Assembly: GCA_964569025.1 (NCBI GenBank)
Contig: CAZMSQ010000045.1
Coordinates: 1-15,883 of the forward strand
Direction: 5' to 3'
Source: CAZMSQ01 sp964569025
GTDB lineage: Bacteria; Bacteroidota; Bacteroidia; Chitinophagales; Saprospiraceae
DNA: 15,883 bases
Position numbers and translations under genes: made by a program. The notes below the pieces were generated by a model. It had not been told where the DNA came from. It worked only from the letters and a program-made list of their open reading frames with translations, and searched no databases. Shown piece after piece: positions 1-7,129 of the stretch (within the stretch, counting starts at the first letter, position 1; each line of letters begins with the position of its first letter).

Positions 1-50
1 ACTATAGTGGTCCGACGACTATAGTGGTCCGACGACTATAGTGGTCCGAC
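1..50. repeat. Tandem 17-bp repeat (about three copies) at the window edge
   Basis: The unit ACTATAGTGGTCCGACG occurs at 1-17 and 18-34, and again without its last base match at 35-50. Read on the minus strand the unit is GTCGGACCACTATAGTC. The same 17-base period and the same framework (GTCGGACC, CTATAG, GGTCCGAC) recur in the palindromic element at 3464-3520, but with G and C instead of A and T flanking CTATAG, so pairing is kept. The window begins exactly at the palindrome centre (ACTATAGT), so the left half of the element probably lies outside. The copy nearest the gene encodes the last four residues and stop of the dioxygenase-methyltransferase. I see no transposase; it resembles a REP-like or 3'-end mRNA element, but its function is unknown. 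Confidence 0.9.
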
Positions 51-1430
51 CAGTTTGGGGAGCGTGGCTTTGAGGAGGAGGGAGCCGTGGGTGTCATCTG
101 TGAGCTCTTCGCCGGAGCGGTGGACGTAGCCGATGTGTTTGATCCAAGTAACCTCGAGGCCGCTTTGGGTGGCGAGGTTTCTGAGGGCGTCTTCGGTGAA
201 GTAGTGGAGAAAGGCGATTTCGGTGCCGCCTACTTTTTGGTAGAAGACGTCTCCGCGCTCGTAGCCGTAGCGGGAGAGGTTCATGCTGTCAAAAGACTCT
301 ATGGCCTTTGGCCCCCACTCATTTTCATCTTCGAGGTTGAACACATCGAGGTAGACCACGCCACCGGGTTTAAGGGAGGCTGCGATTTTGTCCATGGCCA
401 ATTTGCGCTCTTCATGGGTTGGCAGGTGTCCGAATGCGTAGAGGAAGGTGACCGCATCGTAGGTGCGGAGGGGGACATCGACCTGTAGCCAGGGGCCAAC
501 CCGAGTGTCGACACCCCGCTCAGAGGCCTGGCAGCACATTTCCTCTGATAAATCGACGCATGTGATCTGATAGTCATGGCCGCTGCTCTCGCGAATATCG
601 AGCGCCCGGCGGCCCGTGCCGCATGCAATGGCCAAGAGGCGATTGACGTCCGGTTTGTGGCGAAGGTCTTCGGAAATAAGAGCGTTGATGCGCTCTGTGT
701 ATTTATTTCTGGAAGGGTGGTTACGGTCGAAGTCGTCGTATTGCAGGGCTTGCTCTTGATAATAGCCCATGATCATTTCCCGAATTTCGTCGGGTGCGGG
801 TTTCGGGAGCAAGGGGACGGTGCGGTGAGTGTGCGCCTCGTCTTCTTCTGCAAGTGGCAGATAGGTGAATGCACCAGGCTGGAAGGAGTGGAAACAGGAC
901 TCTGGCAATTGGAGTGACGCGGAGGGTGCATGCTCATTGAGCACCGCGATGGTGCCCGTTTTTGTGTCGTAGAGCTTGAGACCGTCGAGGGTATCAAGGG
1001 CCGGCGTATAAAAATGGACAGTCACAAGGTGCTCCGTCGGGCTTGGATTTACAATTTTGTGAATGGTGCCGTCAGGCTCATCCAAAACGCCCCCCCGCTG
1101 CGCCCGGATCAGGCGTGTCTCCCGGAGAGTGCCGCTTTTATGCTCGTACTCTACGTTGTCGCAAGTGCCGTCGAGGACAAGTACAAAACCCCAAAACCCC
1201 TCGTGAAAATGAATGGCGCTTTCTGCTCCCGGAGGCCAGTGTAAAACTACGCACTCAAGGGGCTCAAGGGAGAGGATATTTCTCGTATAATGCTCACCAT
1301 CAAGAAGTGGAGGCAACTCGTCTCGGTAAGAAACCGCATCGGGGTCAATCTGTTTGACAAACTCGCCGAGAGTGTCCCATGTCAGTGTTTCTGGTGTAAA
1401 TTGCCTGAGACCACGCAGGATGTTGTCCAT
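36..1430 (-). CDS. Cysteine dioxygenase-type cupin fused to a class I SAM-dependent methyltransferase
   Basis: The 464-residue protein has two enzyme domains. Residues about 45-146 match cysteine dioxygenase: YTRN at 48-51 (R50 corresponds to rat Arg60, which binds the cysteine carboxylate), iron ligands H74-x-H76 and H124, and H139-x-Y141 spaced exactly like rat His155-x-Tyr157. G81 stands where mammals have the cross-linking cysteine, as in other bacterial members. The N-terminal half should therefore oxidise L-cysteine or a close thiol to a sulfinate. Residues about 215-460 form a Rossmann methyltransferase: motif I AIACGTG around 267-273, acidic D293 after the second strand, and YDAVTFLYAFGHL at 324-336. 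The substrate to be methylated is unknown. The start ATG has no clear Shine-Dalgarno. The final codons VGPL-stop come from the 17-bp repeat. No sulfinate decarboxylase or taurine gene is nearby. Confidence 0.87.
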   Translation of the reverse strand: MDNILRGLRQFTPETLTWDTLGEFVKQIDPDAVSYRDELPPLLDGEHYTRNILSLEPLECVVLHWPPGAESAIHFHEGFWGFVLVLDGTCDNVEYEHKSGTLRETRLIRAQRGGVLDEPDGTIHKIVNPSPTEHLVTVHFYTPALDTLDGLKLYDTKTGTIAVLNEHAPSASLQLPESCFHSFQPGAFTYLPLAEEDEAHTHRTVPLLPKPAPDEIREMIMGYYQEQALQYDDFDRNHPSRNKYTERINALISEDLRHKPDVNRLLAIACGTGRRALDIRESSGHDYQITCVDLSEEMCCQASERGVDTRVGPWLQVDVPLRTYDAVTFLYAFGHLPTHEERKLAMDKIAASLKPGGVVYLDVFNLEDENEWGPKAIESFDSMNLSRYGYERGDVFYQKVGGTEIAFLHYFTEDALRNLATQSGLEVTWIKHIGYVHRSGEELTDDTHGSLLLKATLPKLVGPL

Positions 1431-1634
1431 GAACGTTCGCTTGTTTTGAAGAATAGAAAAAAAACTTGTATGTCGGAATGCCTTTAAGGTACAAAGGATT
1501 TTCCGGTTGGGGAAATGGGGGAGAATGGAGAATGCGAACGCCGGAAGTTGCTTTTTGGGATAATGTTGTGGGAATGAGGGGATGAGAATTGAATGAAAAA
1601 GAATGCGCTGGCAGGAGGGCTGTATGGTCTCAGG

Positions 1635-2603
1635 TTAGTCCAGAAAAATTTCAGTGGCTCCGAATCCGTACTTGTGGTGGAACTCATTTTGATAGCCCGA
1701 GATGTGAGGATTGGCATCCAGCCTGGAGAAGATTTCTTGACGCAAGCGGCCCGTACCGAGCCCATGGATGACAAACAAAGACGGAACTCCCAGCGTGATG
1801 GCCCGGTCAAGCCATGCATCGAAGGTCCGGAGTTGCAGCTGCAACGTTTCTCCCCCCGTTAATTTTGCAGGTTTTGGGCTGAGCCGTTCGATGTGCAGGT
1901 CGAGTTCAGTCTCGAACCCTGCTCTCGCCATTGGATTTCGGGCTGATACCCATCCGGTGGCGTGGGATTTTGCTTTTTTGGCATTGCGTCTGGTGTATTC
2001 CTGTAGCCCCTCCCCCTGTGGCGCGGGTGTTTCACCATGCAGATCCTGAAACAAATCTGTCAAAATGGCTCTGCAACCGAGTTGCGGCACGAAGACCTCT
2101 TTTCGGGTGAGCATCCCGGGTCGTACCCTCAGAGACCGCTCTCGCTTTTTGCCACTTCCAGCCGATGTACGGGGCCAGCACATCACTTCAAGCCGCGGAT
2201 TCCCATTCAAATCATCCCACCTAAGCTCAAGGAGCCGGGCGTTTTCATGTCCCTCGAGCTGCCCCCTAAATTCTTCAACCGCATTCTCTTCACCACTCCA
2301 CCTGACTTGAAACAAACACCCGGTTTCTGTTGCATTTACCAGCCTGACATCCCATTTCACCACATCTCCCTCCTTGCCCATTACTGGTACGAGTGCAAGA
2401 AATACCCCCTTTTGCTCCCTTCCGGAATCCGCAGGGGATGCCTCCTCCAATACCTCCAATTGCTCCGCCAAAACTGGAATAGCGATCTCAGGCTCATCCA
2501 GCAATACCGTCACCAAACCATCATCCGGCACGGTCTGCACCGTACCGGACTCTCCGGTCAGGATGACCCGAACCCGTTGTCCTGGTTGCAAGGCGGTTAT
2601 CAT
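1635..2603 (-). CDS. DUF2027 family protein with C-terminal Smr domain
   Basis: The 322-residue protein ends in a Smr domain (about residues 233-322). It shows the DLH motif at 235-237 and the HGLGTGRLR motif starting at H280, followed by the usual short beta segments up to GATEIFLD. Smr domains, known from MutS2 C-termini, bind or nick branched DNA or cleave RNA on stalled ribosomes; the activity of stand-alone forms differs between families. The N-terminus (residues 1-50, RVRVILTGESGTVQTV) looks like a small beta-barrel, followed by the beta-rich middle region seen in DUF2027 proteins of Bacteroidota. No signal peptide or membrane segment is visible, so it is probably cytoplasmic. It is transcribed divergently from queE and is separated by about 200 bases from the dioxygenase gene downstream. 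The role is inferred from family only. Confidence 0.85.
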   Translation of the reverse strand: MITALQPGQRVRVILTGESGTVQTVPDDGLVTVLLDEPEIAIPVLAEQLEVLEEASPADSGREQKGVFLALVPVMGKEGDVVKWDVRLVNATETGCLFQVRWSGEENAVEEFRGQLEGHENARLLELRWDDLNGNPRLEVMCWPRTSAGSGKKRERSLRVRPGMLTRKEVFVPQLGCRAILTDLFQDLHGETPAPQGEGLQEYTRRNAKKAKSHATGWVSARNPMARAGFETELDLHIERLSPKPAKLTGGETLQLQLRTFDAWLDRAITLGVPSLFVIHGLGTGRLRQEIFSRLDANPHISGYQNEFHHKYGFGATEIFLD

Positions 2604-2751
2604 AGCAGTCAGACAGACAGCACCACCAATTTGTTCATTGAGCGGCCATTACGGTGGGCCATTCAGATGAATCCGGGTGCCTTCCCGGCATCCTTGCAGG
2701 GGTGTTGAACTCTTTCGGCTGTGAGGAGGTTGTTGGATTGAGAATTAAGAC

Positions 2752-3387
2752 ATGGGAACCTACGCAGTGAAGGAAATATACTACACCCTACAGGGTGAAG
2801 GCGGCCAAAGCGGCCGGCCGGCGGTATTTTGCCGGTTTACGGGTTGCAATCTGTGGAGTGGGAGAGAGGAAGACCGTGAGCATGCAGTATGCCGTTTCTG
2901 CGACACAGACTTTCGGGGGACCGATGGACCTATGGGGGGACGCTACAGCGCAGAAGAGCTTGCTCTGAAAGTCAGGTCTCTGTGGCCTGCGGGAGGTGCC
3001 GGCTCGCCCCTCGTGGTGTGTACCGGAGGTGAACCACTTCTGCAACTGGATGAAGTCCTTGTCGGGGCATTTCATAATGTGGGCTTTGCCGTGGCTGTCG
3101 AAACGAATGGCACAATCGCAGTGCCGGATTGCGTCGATTGGATTTGCGTCAGCCCGAAGGCCGGAGCTGAGCTGGTTCAAACCTCAGGGCATGAACTGAA
3201 GCTGGTTTTTCCGCAAATCGACGCAGAGCCAGAGCGTTTTGCACACCTCCAATTTGACCATTTCTTTATCCAACCCATGGATGGACCAAGAGCCGAAGCC
3301 AACACAGCTCTCTCTGTGGCTTACTGCCTCCGAAATCCGCAATGGAGGCTGAGTATGCAGACCCACAAGTATTTAAAAATTCCCTAG
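2752..3387 (+). CDS. queE: 7-carboxy-7-deazaguanine synthase (radical SAM)
   Basis: QueE is the radical-SAM enzyme that converts 6-carboxytetrahydropterin to 7-carboxy-7-deazaguanine in the queuosine (preQ0) pathway. The 211-residue product has the substrate-binding YTLQGEG at 11-17, an expanded cluster motif C32-x14-C47-x2-C50 (the spacing typical of one QueE subgroup instead of the standard CxxxCxxC), CTGGEP at 90-95 and the C-terminal THKYLKIP end. The size is normal. ATG 2752 lies at the expected distance from the conserved KEIYYTLQGEG. No queC, queD or queF is next to it, so the other pathway genes must be elsewhere. The palindromic repeat at 3464-3520 lies 76 bases after its stop codon. 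Confidence 0.93.
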   Translation: MGTYAVKEIYYTLQGEGGQSGRPAVFCRFTGCNLWSGREEDREHAVCRFCDTDFRGTDGPMGGRYSAEELALKVRSLWPAGGAGSPLVVCTGGEPLLQLDEVLVGAFHNVGFAVAVETNGTIAVPDCVDWICVSPKAGAELVQTSGHELKLVFPQIDAEPERFAHLQFDHFFIQPMDGPRAEANTALSVAYCLRNPQWRLSMQTHKYLKIP

Positions 3388-3463
3388 CCCGACCTTTCTG
3401 GAAGATTCCTTGAGTCTCTTTCCTAAAGTGAGAGCATTTGGGACTACTCCCTGTTCCCATTAG

Positions 3464-3520
3464 CTGACCCGGTCGGACCGCTATAGCCGTCGGACCGCTA
3501 TAGCGGTCCGACCGGGTCAG
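3464..3520. repeat. Palindromic 57-bp repeat element with 17-bp internal period
   Basis: Arms at 3464-3486 and 3498-3520 are perfect 23-base inverted repeats around an 11-base spacer. Inside, GTCGGACCGCTATAG occurs as a direct repeat at 3472-3486 and 3489-3503 (period 17), and 3491-3510 is itself a perfect 20-base palindrome. The element is thus two 17-bp units followed by an inverted half-unit. It belongs to the same family as the repeat at 1-50, with a compensatory A/T to G/C change beside CTATAG. As RNA it would form a long stem, but no U-run follows, so it is not a classical intrinsic terminator. It lies between queE and the acyl-CoA synthetase, both on the plus strand. Confidence 0.93.
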
Positions 3521-3631
3521 ATATGCAGCAATGTCGTGTGGCATCCGATGACAGCTGACTTCAACACCGGAAAGCGGAAAATTTCTATTTTGGGAGTTAT
3601 TTTGAGGAATACTTTCATACAATTTTGATTT

Positions 3632-5022
3632 ATGGAAAAATTTCAAGAGAATGAGTTGTGCTCGCCCTTGAGTTTGTTTTATCAGTGGGAGCGGGAAACG
3701 CCTGATTTGCCATTTTTACGGCAGCCATCCGGTGAGGAATGGACCGAAATGACATATGGTGAGGCCGGTAAAGAAATCAGGCGCATGGCGGAGGTGCTCC
3801 GCTCGAAAGGTCTTGGCCGGGGGAGTCATATCGGCATTCTCTCCAAAAACTGTACACATTGGGTGCTTGCAGATTTGGCCATTTCGATGGCGGGGGCTGT
3901 ATCGGTTCCATTTTTTGCCAACCTGACAGCGGCAGAGCTGGGGGAGGTTGTCAGATTGGGTGATGTTGAGGCCCTGTTTGTGGGGAAAATTGAAAACTGG
4001 GAGAGCCAGAAAACAGAGTTACCTGAAGAGGTGCAGATTATCAGATTTCCGCACTATCCCGGTGCGGTTTCGGTGCAGGAGGGAGAAGCATGGGATGCTC
4101 TGGTAAGTCAGGCAGATCCTGTAAAGGGAGAGCCCCACCCGGATTGGGATGATATCTGGACCATCGTGTTTACCTCAGGTACGACAGGCACACCCAAGGG
4201 CGTTGTGCATGACTATCGGAATATCGGGACGCTGATTGCCAACGAATTTCGCCATCATACCATCGGATTTTCCAATTCGATGGGCAAGGCAAGGCATTTC
4301 TCGTATCTGCCACTGAATCACGTGGCTGATCGCATCGCATTGAGTGGCACGTTGATGTCTGGTGGGTCTATCTCTTTTGCCGAGTCGCTCGATACCTTCG
4401 CGGCAAACCTCCAGGCCACCAGGCCAACTATTTTTCTTGCAGTACCCCGTATTTGGTCTCGTTTTCAGGCTGGTGTCTTCGAGAAAATACCGCCGAAGCG
4501 GCTTGATACCCTTTTGCGCATCCCCATCATTTCGGGACTGGTCAAGCGGCGCATTCTGGGAGCGATGGGGCTTGGTTCTGTCAAGACCTGCATCACCAGT
4601 ACGGCCATTACTCCTGAGCCGGTGAAGCAGTGGTTTGGGCGGCTNNNNNNNNNNNNNNNNNNNNNNNNNNNNNNNNNNNNNNNNNNNNNNNNNNNNNNNN
4701 NNNNNNNNNNNNNNNNNNNNNNNNNNNNNNNNNNNNNNNNNNNNATCAGCCCGTCGGATTGGTCGTGCTGTCCGAAATAGCGCGGCAACTCGATCAGTCA
4801 CACCTACAGGAGGCACTCACTGAGCTCTATAAGCAAGTCAATGCGCGCCTCCATCGGTATGAACGCCTGAGCCACCTCATCATGGTGCCCGAGCAGTGGT
4901 CCGATCAGAATCACTTTCTGACGCCAACACTCAAACTGAGGCGAAATGTCATCCGAGAACACTATGAAGACGCACTGAACCGATGGGTCTCCATGGAGTC
5001 TGGACTGGTCTGGGAGTTGTAG
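3632..5022 (+). CDS. AMP-binding long-chain fatty acid--CoA ligase (interrupted by an assembly gap)
   Basis: The enzyme activates fatty acids with ATP to acyl-AMP and then acyl-CoA. The first 337 residues carry the AMP-binding core: the P-loop FTSGTTGTPKG around 180-190, preceded by a typical N-terminal region (GEEWTEMTYGEAGKEIRRMAEVL) and followed by SYLPLNHVADR. After the N-run, 92 residues (QPVGLVVLSEIA to the stop at 5022) match the C-terminal end of FadD15-type synthetases, including EQWSDQNHFLTPTLKLRR. The two parts lie in different frames across the 100 N, as expected if the gap has arbitrary length; this is not evidence of a true frameshift. Family members are about 590 residues, so about 150 residues, including the YGxTE and GDxG motifs, are missing. 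No signal peptide is seen. Confidence 0.9.
4645..4744. other. Assembly gap 1 (100 N)
   Basis: One hundred undetermined bases inside the acyl-CoA synthetase. By comparison with the usual family length the real missing segment is probably about 400-500 bases, and its length cannot be a multiple of three plus the present 100, because the frame changes across it. Confidence 0.97.
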
Positions 5023-5096
5023 CGTAGCGGCATCTTTCCTTCACAATAGATTGTTTGTCACCAAAAAATTCGATTTACTCAGTAGTGAGGAGCTGA

Positions 5097-5128
5097 TTTG
5101 GGAATGTGATCAGAAAGCCTGATATTTG
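5097..5128 (+). promoter_or_regulatory. Putative Bacteroidota-type promoter for the zinc-finger gene
   Basis: TTTG at 5097-5100 is followed after 20 bases by GATATTTG at 5121-5128, a one-mismatch match to the Bacteroidota -7 box TAnnTTTG with the usual spacing to the -33 TTTG. Transcription would start near 5134, leaving a leader of about 55 bases before ATG 5190. Inference from motif only. Confidence 0.5.
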
Positions 5129-5189
5129 AAAAAAGCATGTCAGTCAGCACAATTGCTGCCTGCACGTATCCAAAAACCAAAAATCTGTC

Positions 5190-6041
5190 ATGGCCAAATG
5201 TGTGTTTTGTGGCGAACCAGCAGGGTGGTTTCGGGACCGCCATAAGGAATGCGTCCATCAATTTGAGACTTCAGTGGATGGAATCCGGTATCTGACAACT
5301 CACGCAATCACAGAGCATGAGCCTCCTGAGGCAGTACTCGAATCCATCCGAAAAATGGAGTCTGAAGGCCGACTCGACCTGAATGATACAGAGGATGCCA
5401 TTGTCGAAGGCATCGACCGTGCGCTGGATTATTTCCTGTCAGACGAGGTGCTGAGCAAGGAAGAAGAAGCTTCGATTGACAAGTACCTCGCCGTCCTTCC
5501 GGTGTCTGTGGAATCTCTCGACAAGGCTGGGATTACCCAACAAATCGTCAAGGCCTCAGTCATCAGGGCGGTCATGAATAATGAGGTCATGGATCCGCCC
5601 CGGTCTGTGTCTGCCAACCTGCCTTTTCTGTTTCAGCGCTCGGAGCGGCTGATCTGGGCATTCCAAGGGGTTGACTACCATGAACTGACAACGCGTCGAG
5701 AGTTTCGGGGAGGGAGTCAGGGGATCTCAGTTCGGATTACGAAAGGTGTCTATTACAGAACCAGTGCTTTCAAGGGGCAACCGGTTGAAATCGATGAATT
5801 ACGGCACATTGCAAACGGGGCTTTAGCCCTCACCACNNNNNNNNNNNNNNNNNNNNNNNNNNNNNNNNNNNNNNNNNNNNNNNNNNNNNNNNNNNNNNNN
5901 NNNNNNNNNNNNNNNNNNNNNNNNNNNNNNNNNNNNCTCGGAGATGCATCTGAAGCCTCCGCTTGGAGCCTCCAGACCGACGAAAGGCGATGGACTGTGA
6001 GCAATACTTACACGCTTCTTTTGAGTGACGCGGACTTTTAA
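5190..6041 (+). CDS. Hypothetical protein with N-terminal CxxC/HxxC zinc finger (interrupted by an assembly gap)
   Basis: The protein starts with C4-x2-C7 ... H18-x2-C21, a compact zinc-finger or treble-clef-like metal site. A mostly helical, acidic middle (about 25-165) follows. Residues about 170-216 (VRITKGVYYRTSAFKGQPVE ... GALALT) resemble the start of a beta-rich PH/GRAM-like module seen in bacterial proteins of unknown function, where 'G-x-L-x-LT' leads into a NKR-type strand; here that strand falls in the gap. The 34 residues after the gap (5937-6041, including RRWTVSNTYTLLL) fit the expected C-terminus in the same frame, though the frame across a gap of arbitrary size cannot be proven. 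No signal peptide or membrane helix is seen, so it is probably cytoplasmic. I do not recognise a function. A promoter-like site lies upstream and small inverted repeats follow the stop. Confidence 0.75.
   Translation: MAKCVFCGEPAGWFRDRHKECVHQFETSVDGIRYLTTHAITEHEPPEAVLESIRKMESEGRLDLNDTEDAIVEGIDRALDYFLSDEVLSKEEEASIDKYLAVLPVSVESLDKAGITQQIVKASVIRAVMNNEVMDPPRSVSANLPFLFQRSERLIWAFQGVDYHELTTRREFRGGSQGISVRITKGVYYRTSAFKGQPVEIDELRHIANGALALTXXXXXXXXXXXXXXXXXXXXXXXXXXXXXXXXXXLGDASEASAWSLQTDERRWTVSNTYTLLLSDADF
5837..5936. other. Assembly gap 2 (100 N)
   Basis: One hundred undetermined bases inside the zinc-finger gene. The real length is unknown; the family-like pattern on both sides suggests only a few dozen residues are missing. 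Confidence 0.97.
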
Positions 6042-6054
6042 TCTCCTGTACCCG

Positions 6055-6086
6055 TGAGAAGATTTCTCATCTTGATATATGAGAAA
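6055..6086. terminator. Weak overlapping inverted repeats after the zinc-finger gene
   Basis: TGAGAA (6055-6060), TTCTCA (6064-6069) and ATGAGAAA (6079-6086, paired with TTTCTCAT 6063-6070) can form two mutually exclusive short hairpins starting 14 bases after the stop codon at 6041. There is no clear T-run, so terminator function is only a possibility. Confidence 0.25.
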
Positions 6087-6132
6087 ATTCCCTTGGTACG
6101 AAGCGAAGGTTGTTTTGGTTTTCCAAAGAATT

Positions 6133-6527
6133 GAACGTCTGAAGACGTAAATGTCAGCGTTGAGTGGATTCTCAGCACCTATGAGGCGTATGCAGGAAGG
6201 CTAAGCATTTACAAAAAATGGTGAAAAAAATATTACCAAATTCATTTGACCTTCCCGCTTCAGGTTGGTGTCGGCGAAGTTCAGGCGGGGTTCAGTGATG
6301 GAGGGGGCGGAGATATTTTTGGTGAAGATAACCTCTTCGTCATTGAACCGGGAGCCATGTTGGAGGTCAACCTGCTTCCGTGGGCTCGTCTTCAAGGCGG
6401 AGTGACGTATCGGATCATTTCAGGGGTAGACAATTACCGAGGGGTGCATGCTGAAGATTTATCCGGACTCACAGGGACGGTCGGCTTGCGCTTGGGTTGG
6501 TTTCCTGTAAAGCGGAGCGGCAGGTAA
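6133..6527 (+). pseudogene. Remnant of an outer-membrane beta-barrel protein gene
   Basis: From 6225 the plus strand is open in one frame to the stop at 6527. It reads IHLTFPLQVGVGEV, FVIEPGAMLEVNLLPWARL, GVTYRI and TVGLRLGWFP, the pattern of the last beta-strands of small outer-membrane barrel proteins common in Bacteroidota. There is no start codon with a signal peptide: the only early start in this frame is TTG 6246, inside the barrel. The same frame continues upstream of an in-frame TGA at 6222-6224 for about 30 residues (back to a TGA at 6132), and that stretch (GRLSIYKKW) also fits a barrel strand leading into the conserved HLTFPL. The 5' half is absent. Interpretation: an inactivated, 5'-truncated gene with a premature stop. 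A sequencing error at 6222 would not restore the missing N-terminus. Confidence 0.65.
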
Positions 6528-6553
6528 CGATTTGAATCTGCTGAGAGGGTCTG

Positions 6554-7129
6554 TCAATACTGATCCTCGGGGAGGCTCCCGGCAAGTTCTGAAAGACCAC
6601 TCAATATGAAATCTGGAGGCGAGTCGGACAGTTCTGCGGGCGTTGAATGCGCTGAGGGCTGAACAAAAATGGTGCGCATACCGAGCTGTATCCCAAATTC
6701 GATGTCAGAGGGAGAATCCCCCACCATAACTGATCTGGAAAAATCAATTTCCGGAAAATCCCGCCTGGCTTGATGGCCCATGGCGGGATTTGGCTTTCTG
6801 CAATTTGGCGATTGGCTGGCGAGCTGGGGGCAGAAATAGAAGGCATCAATCCGGCCTCCGGCCTCTTGAAGGGTGAATGCCAAATGGCCGTGGATCCGAT
6901 CAAGGTCCTCTTCGCTCATGAGCCCTTTGCCGATGCCTTGCTGGTTGGTGACCACCACAGTCAGTCCAAACAAGCTGTTCAATCTGGTGATAGCTGCCGC
7001 GGCTCCGGGGAGCCATTCGAATTCTGATGTATCGGTGACATACCCATCCGGAATGCGCTTGTTGATAACGCCGTCCCTGTCAAGAAACAGAGTCCATGTG
7101 CGGTCAATATCAGTCCACCAGTTCGGCAT
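6554..7129 (-). CDS. HAD-IIIA family phosphatase (GmhB-like, degenerate zinc site)
   Basis: The 191-residue protein has all four HAD motifs: D17-R-D19-G (nucleophile and acid/base), T61-N-Q, K112 within CRKP, and GD138-SPSD142. This is the order and size of D-glycero-D-manno-heptose-1,7-bisphosphate 7-phosphatase (GmhB), which acts in LPS core heptose synthesis, and of the related histidinol-phosphatase domain. GmhB normally binds zinc through C-x-H ... C-x-C; here only C100 and C110 remain (Q102 and P108 replace the other ligands) and the loop is about seven residues shorter. GmhB activity is therefore uncertain. I chose ATG 7127-7129, which gives the family start just before TWTLFLDRDG; an ATG at 7168 would add 13 unusual residues. 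With this start it overlaps the preceding lipoprotein gene by 20 bases, suggesting translational coupling. Confidence 0.85.
   Translation of the reverse strand: MPNWWTDIDRTWTLFLDRDGVINKRIPDGYVTDTSEFEWLPGAAAAITRLNSLFGLTVVVTNQQGIGKGLMSEEDLDRIHGHLAFTLQEAGGRIDAFYFCPQLASQSPNCRKPNPAMGHQARRDFPEIDFSRSVMVGDSPSDIEFGIQLGMRTIFVQPSAHSTPAELSDSPPDFILSGLSELAGSLPEDQY

Noticed and set aside
87..488. Open plus-strand frame opposite the dioxygenase-methyltransferase
   Set aside because: It mirrors a well-supported minus-strand gene with intact motifs; the translation has no recognisable features.
3464..3520. Intrinsic terminator for queE
   Set aside because: The stem is long but no T-run follows on either strand, and its repeat-family structure explains it better.
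1..3520. CRISPR array, because of the short repeats
   Set aside because: Units are contiguous 17-mers with no unique spacers, and no cas genes are present.
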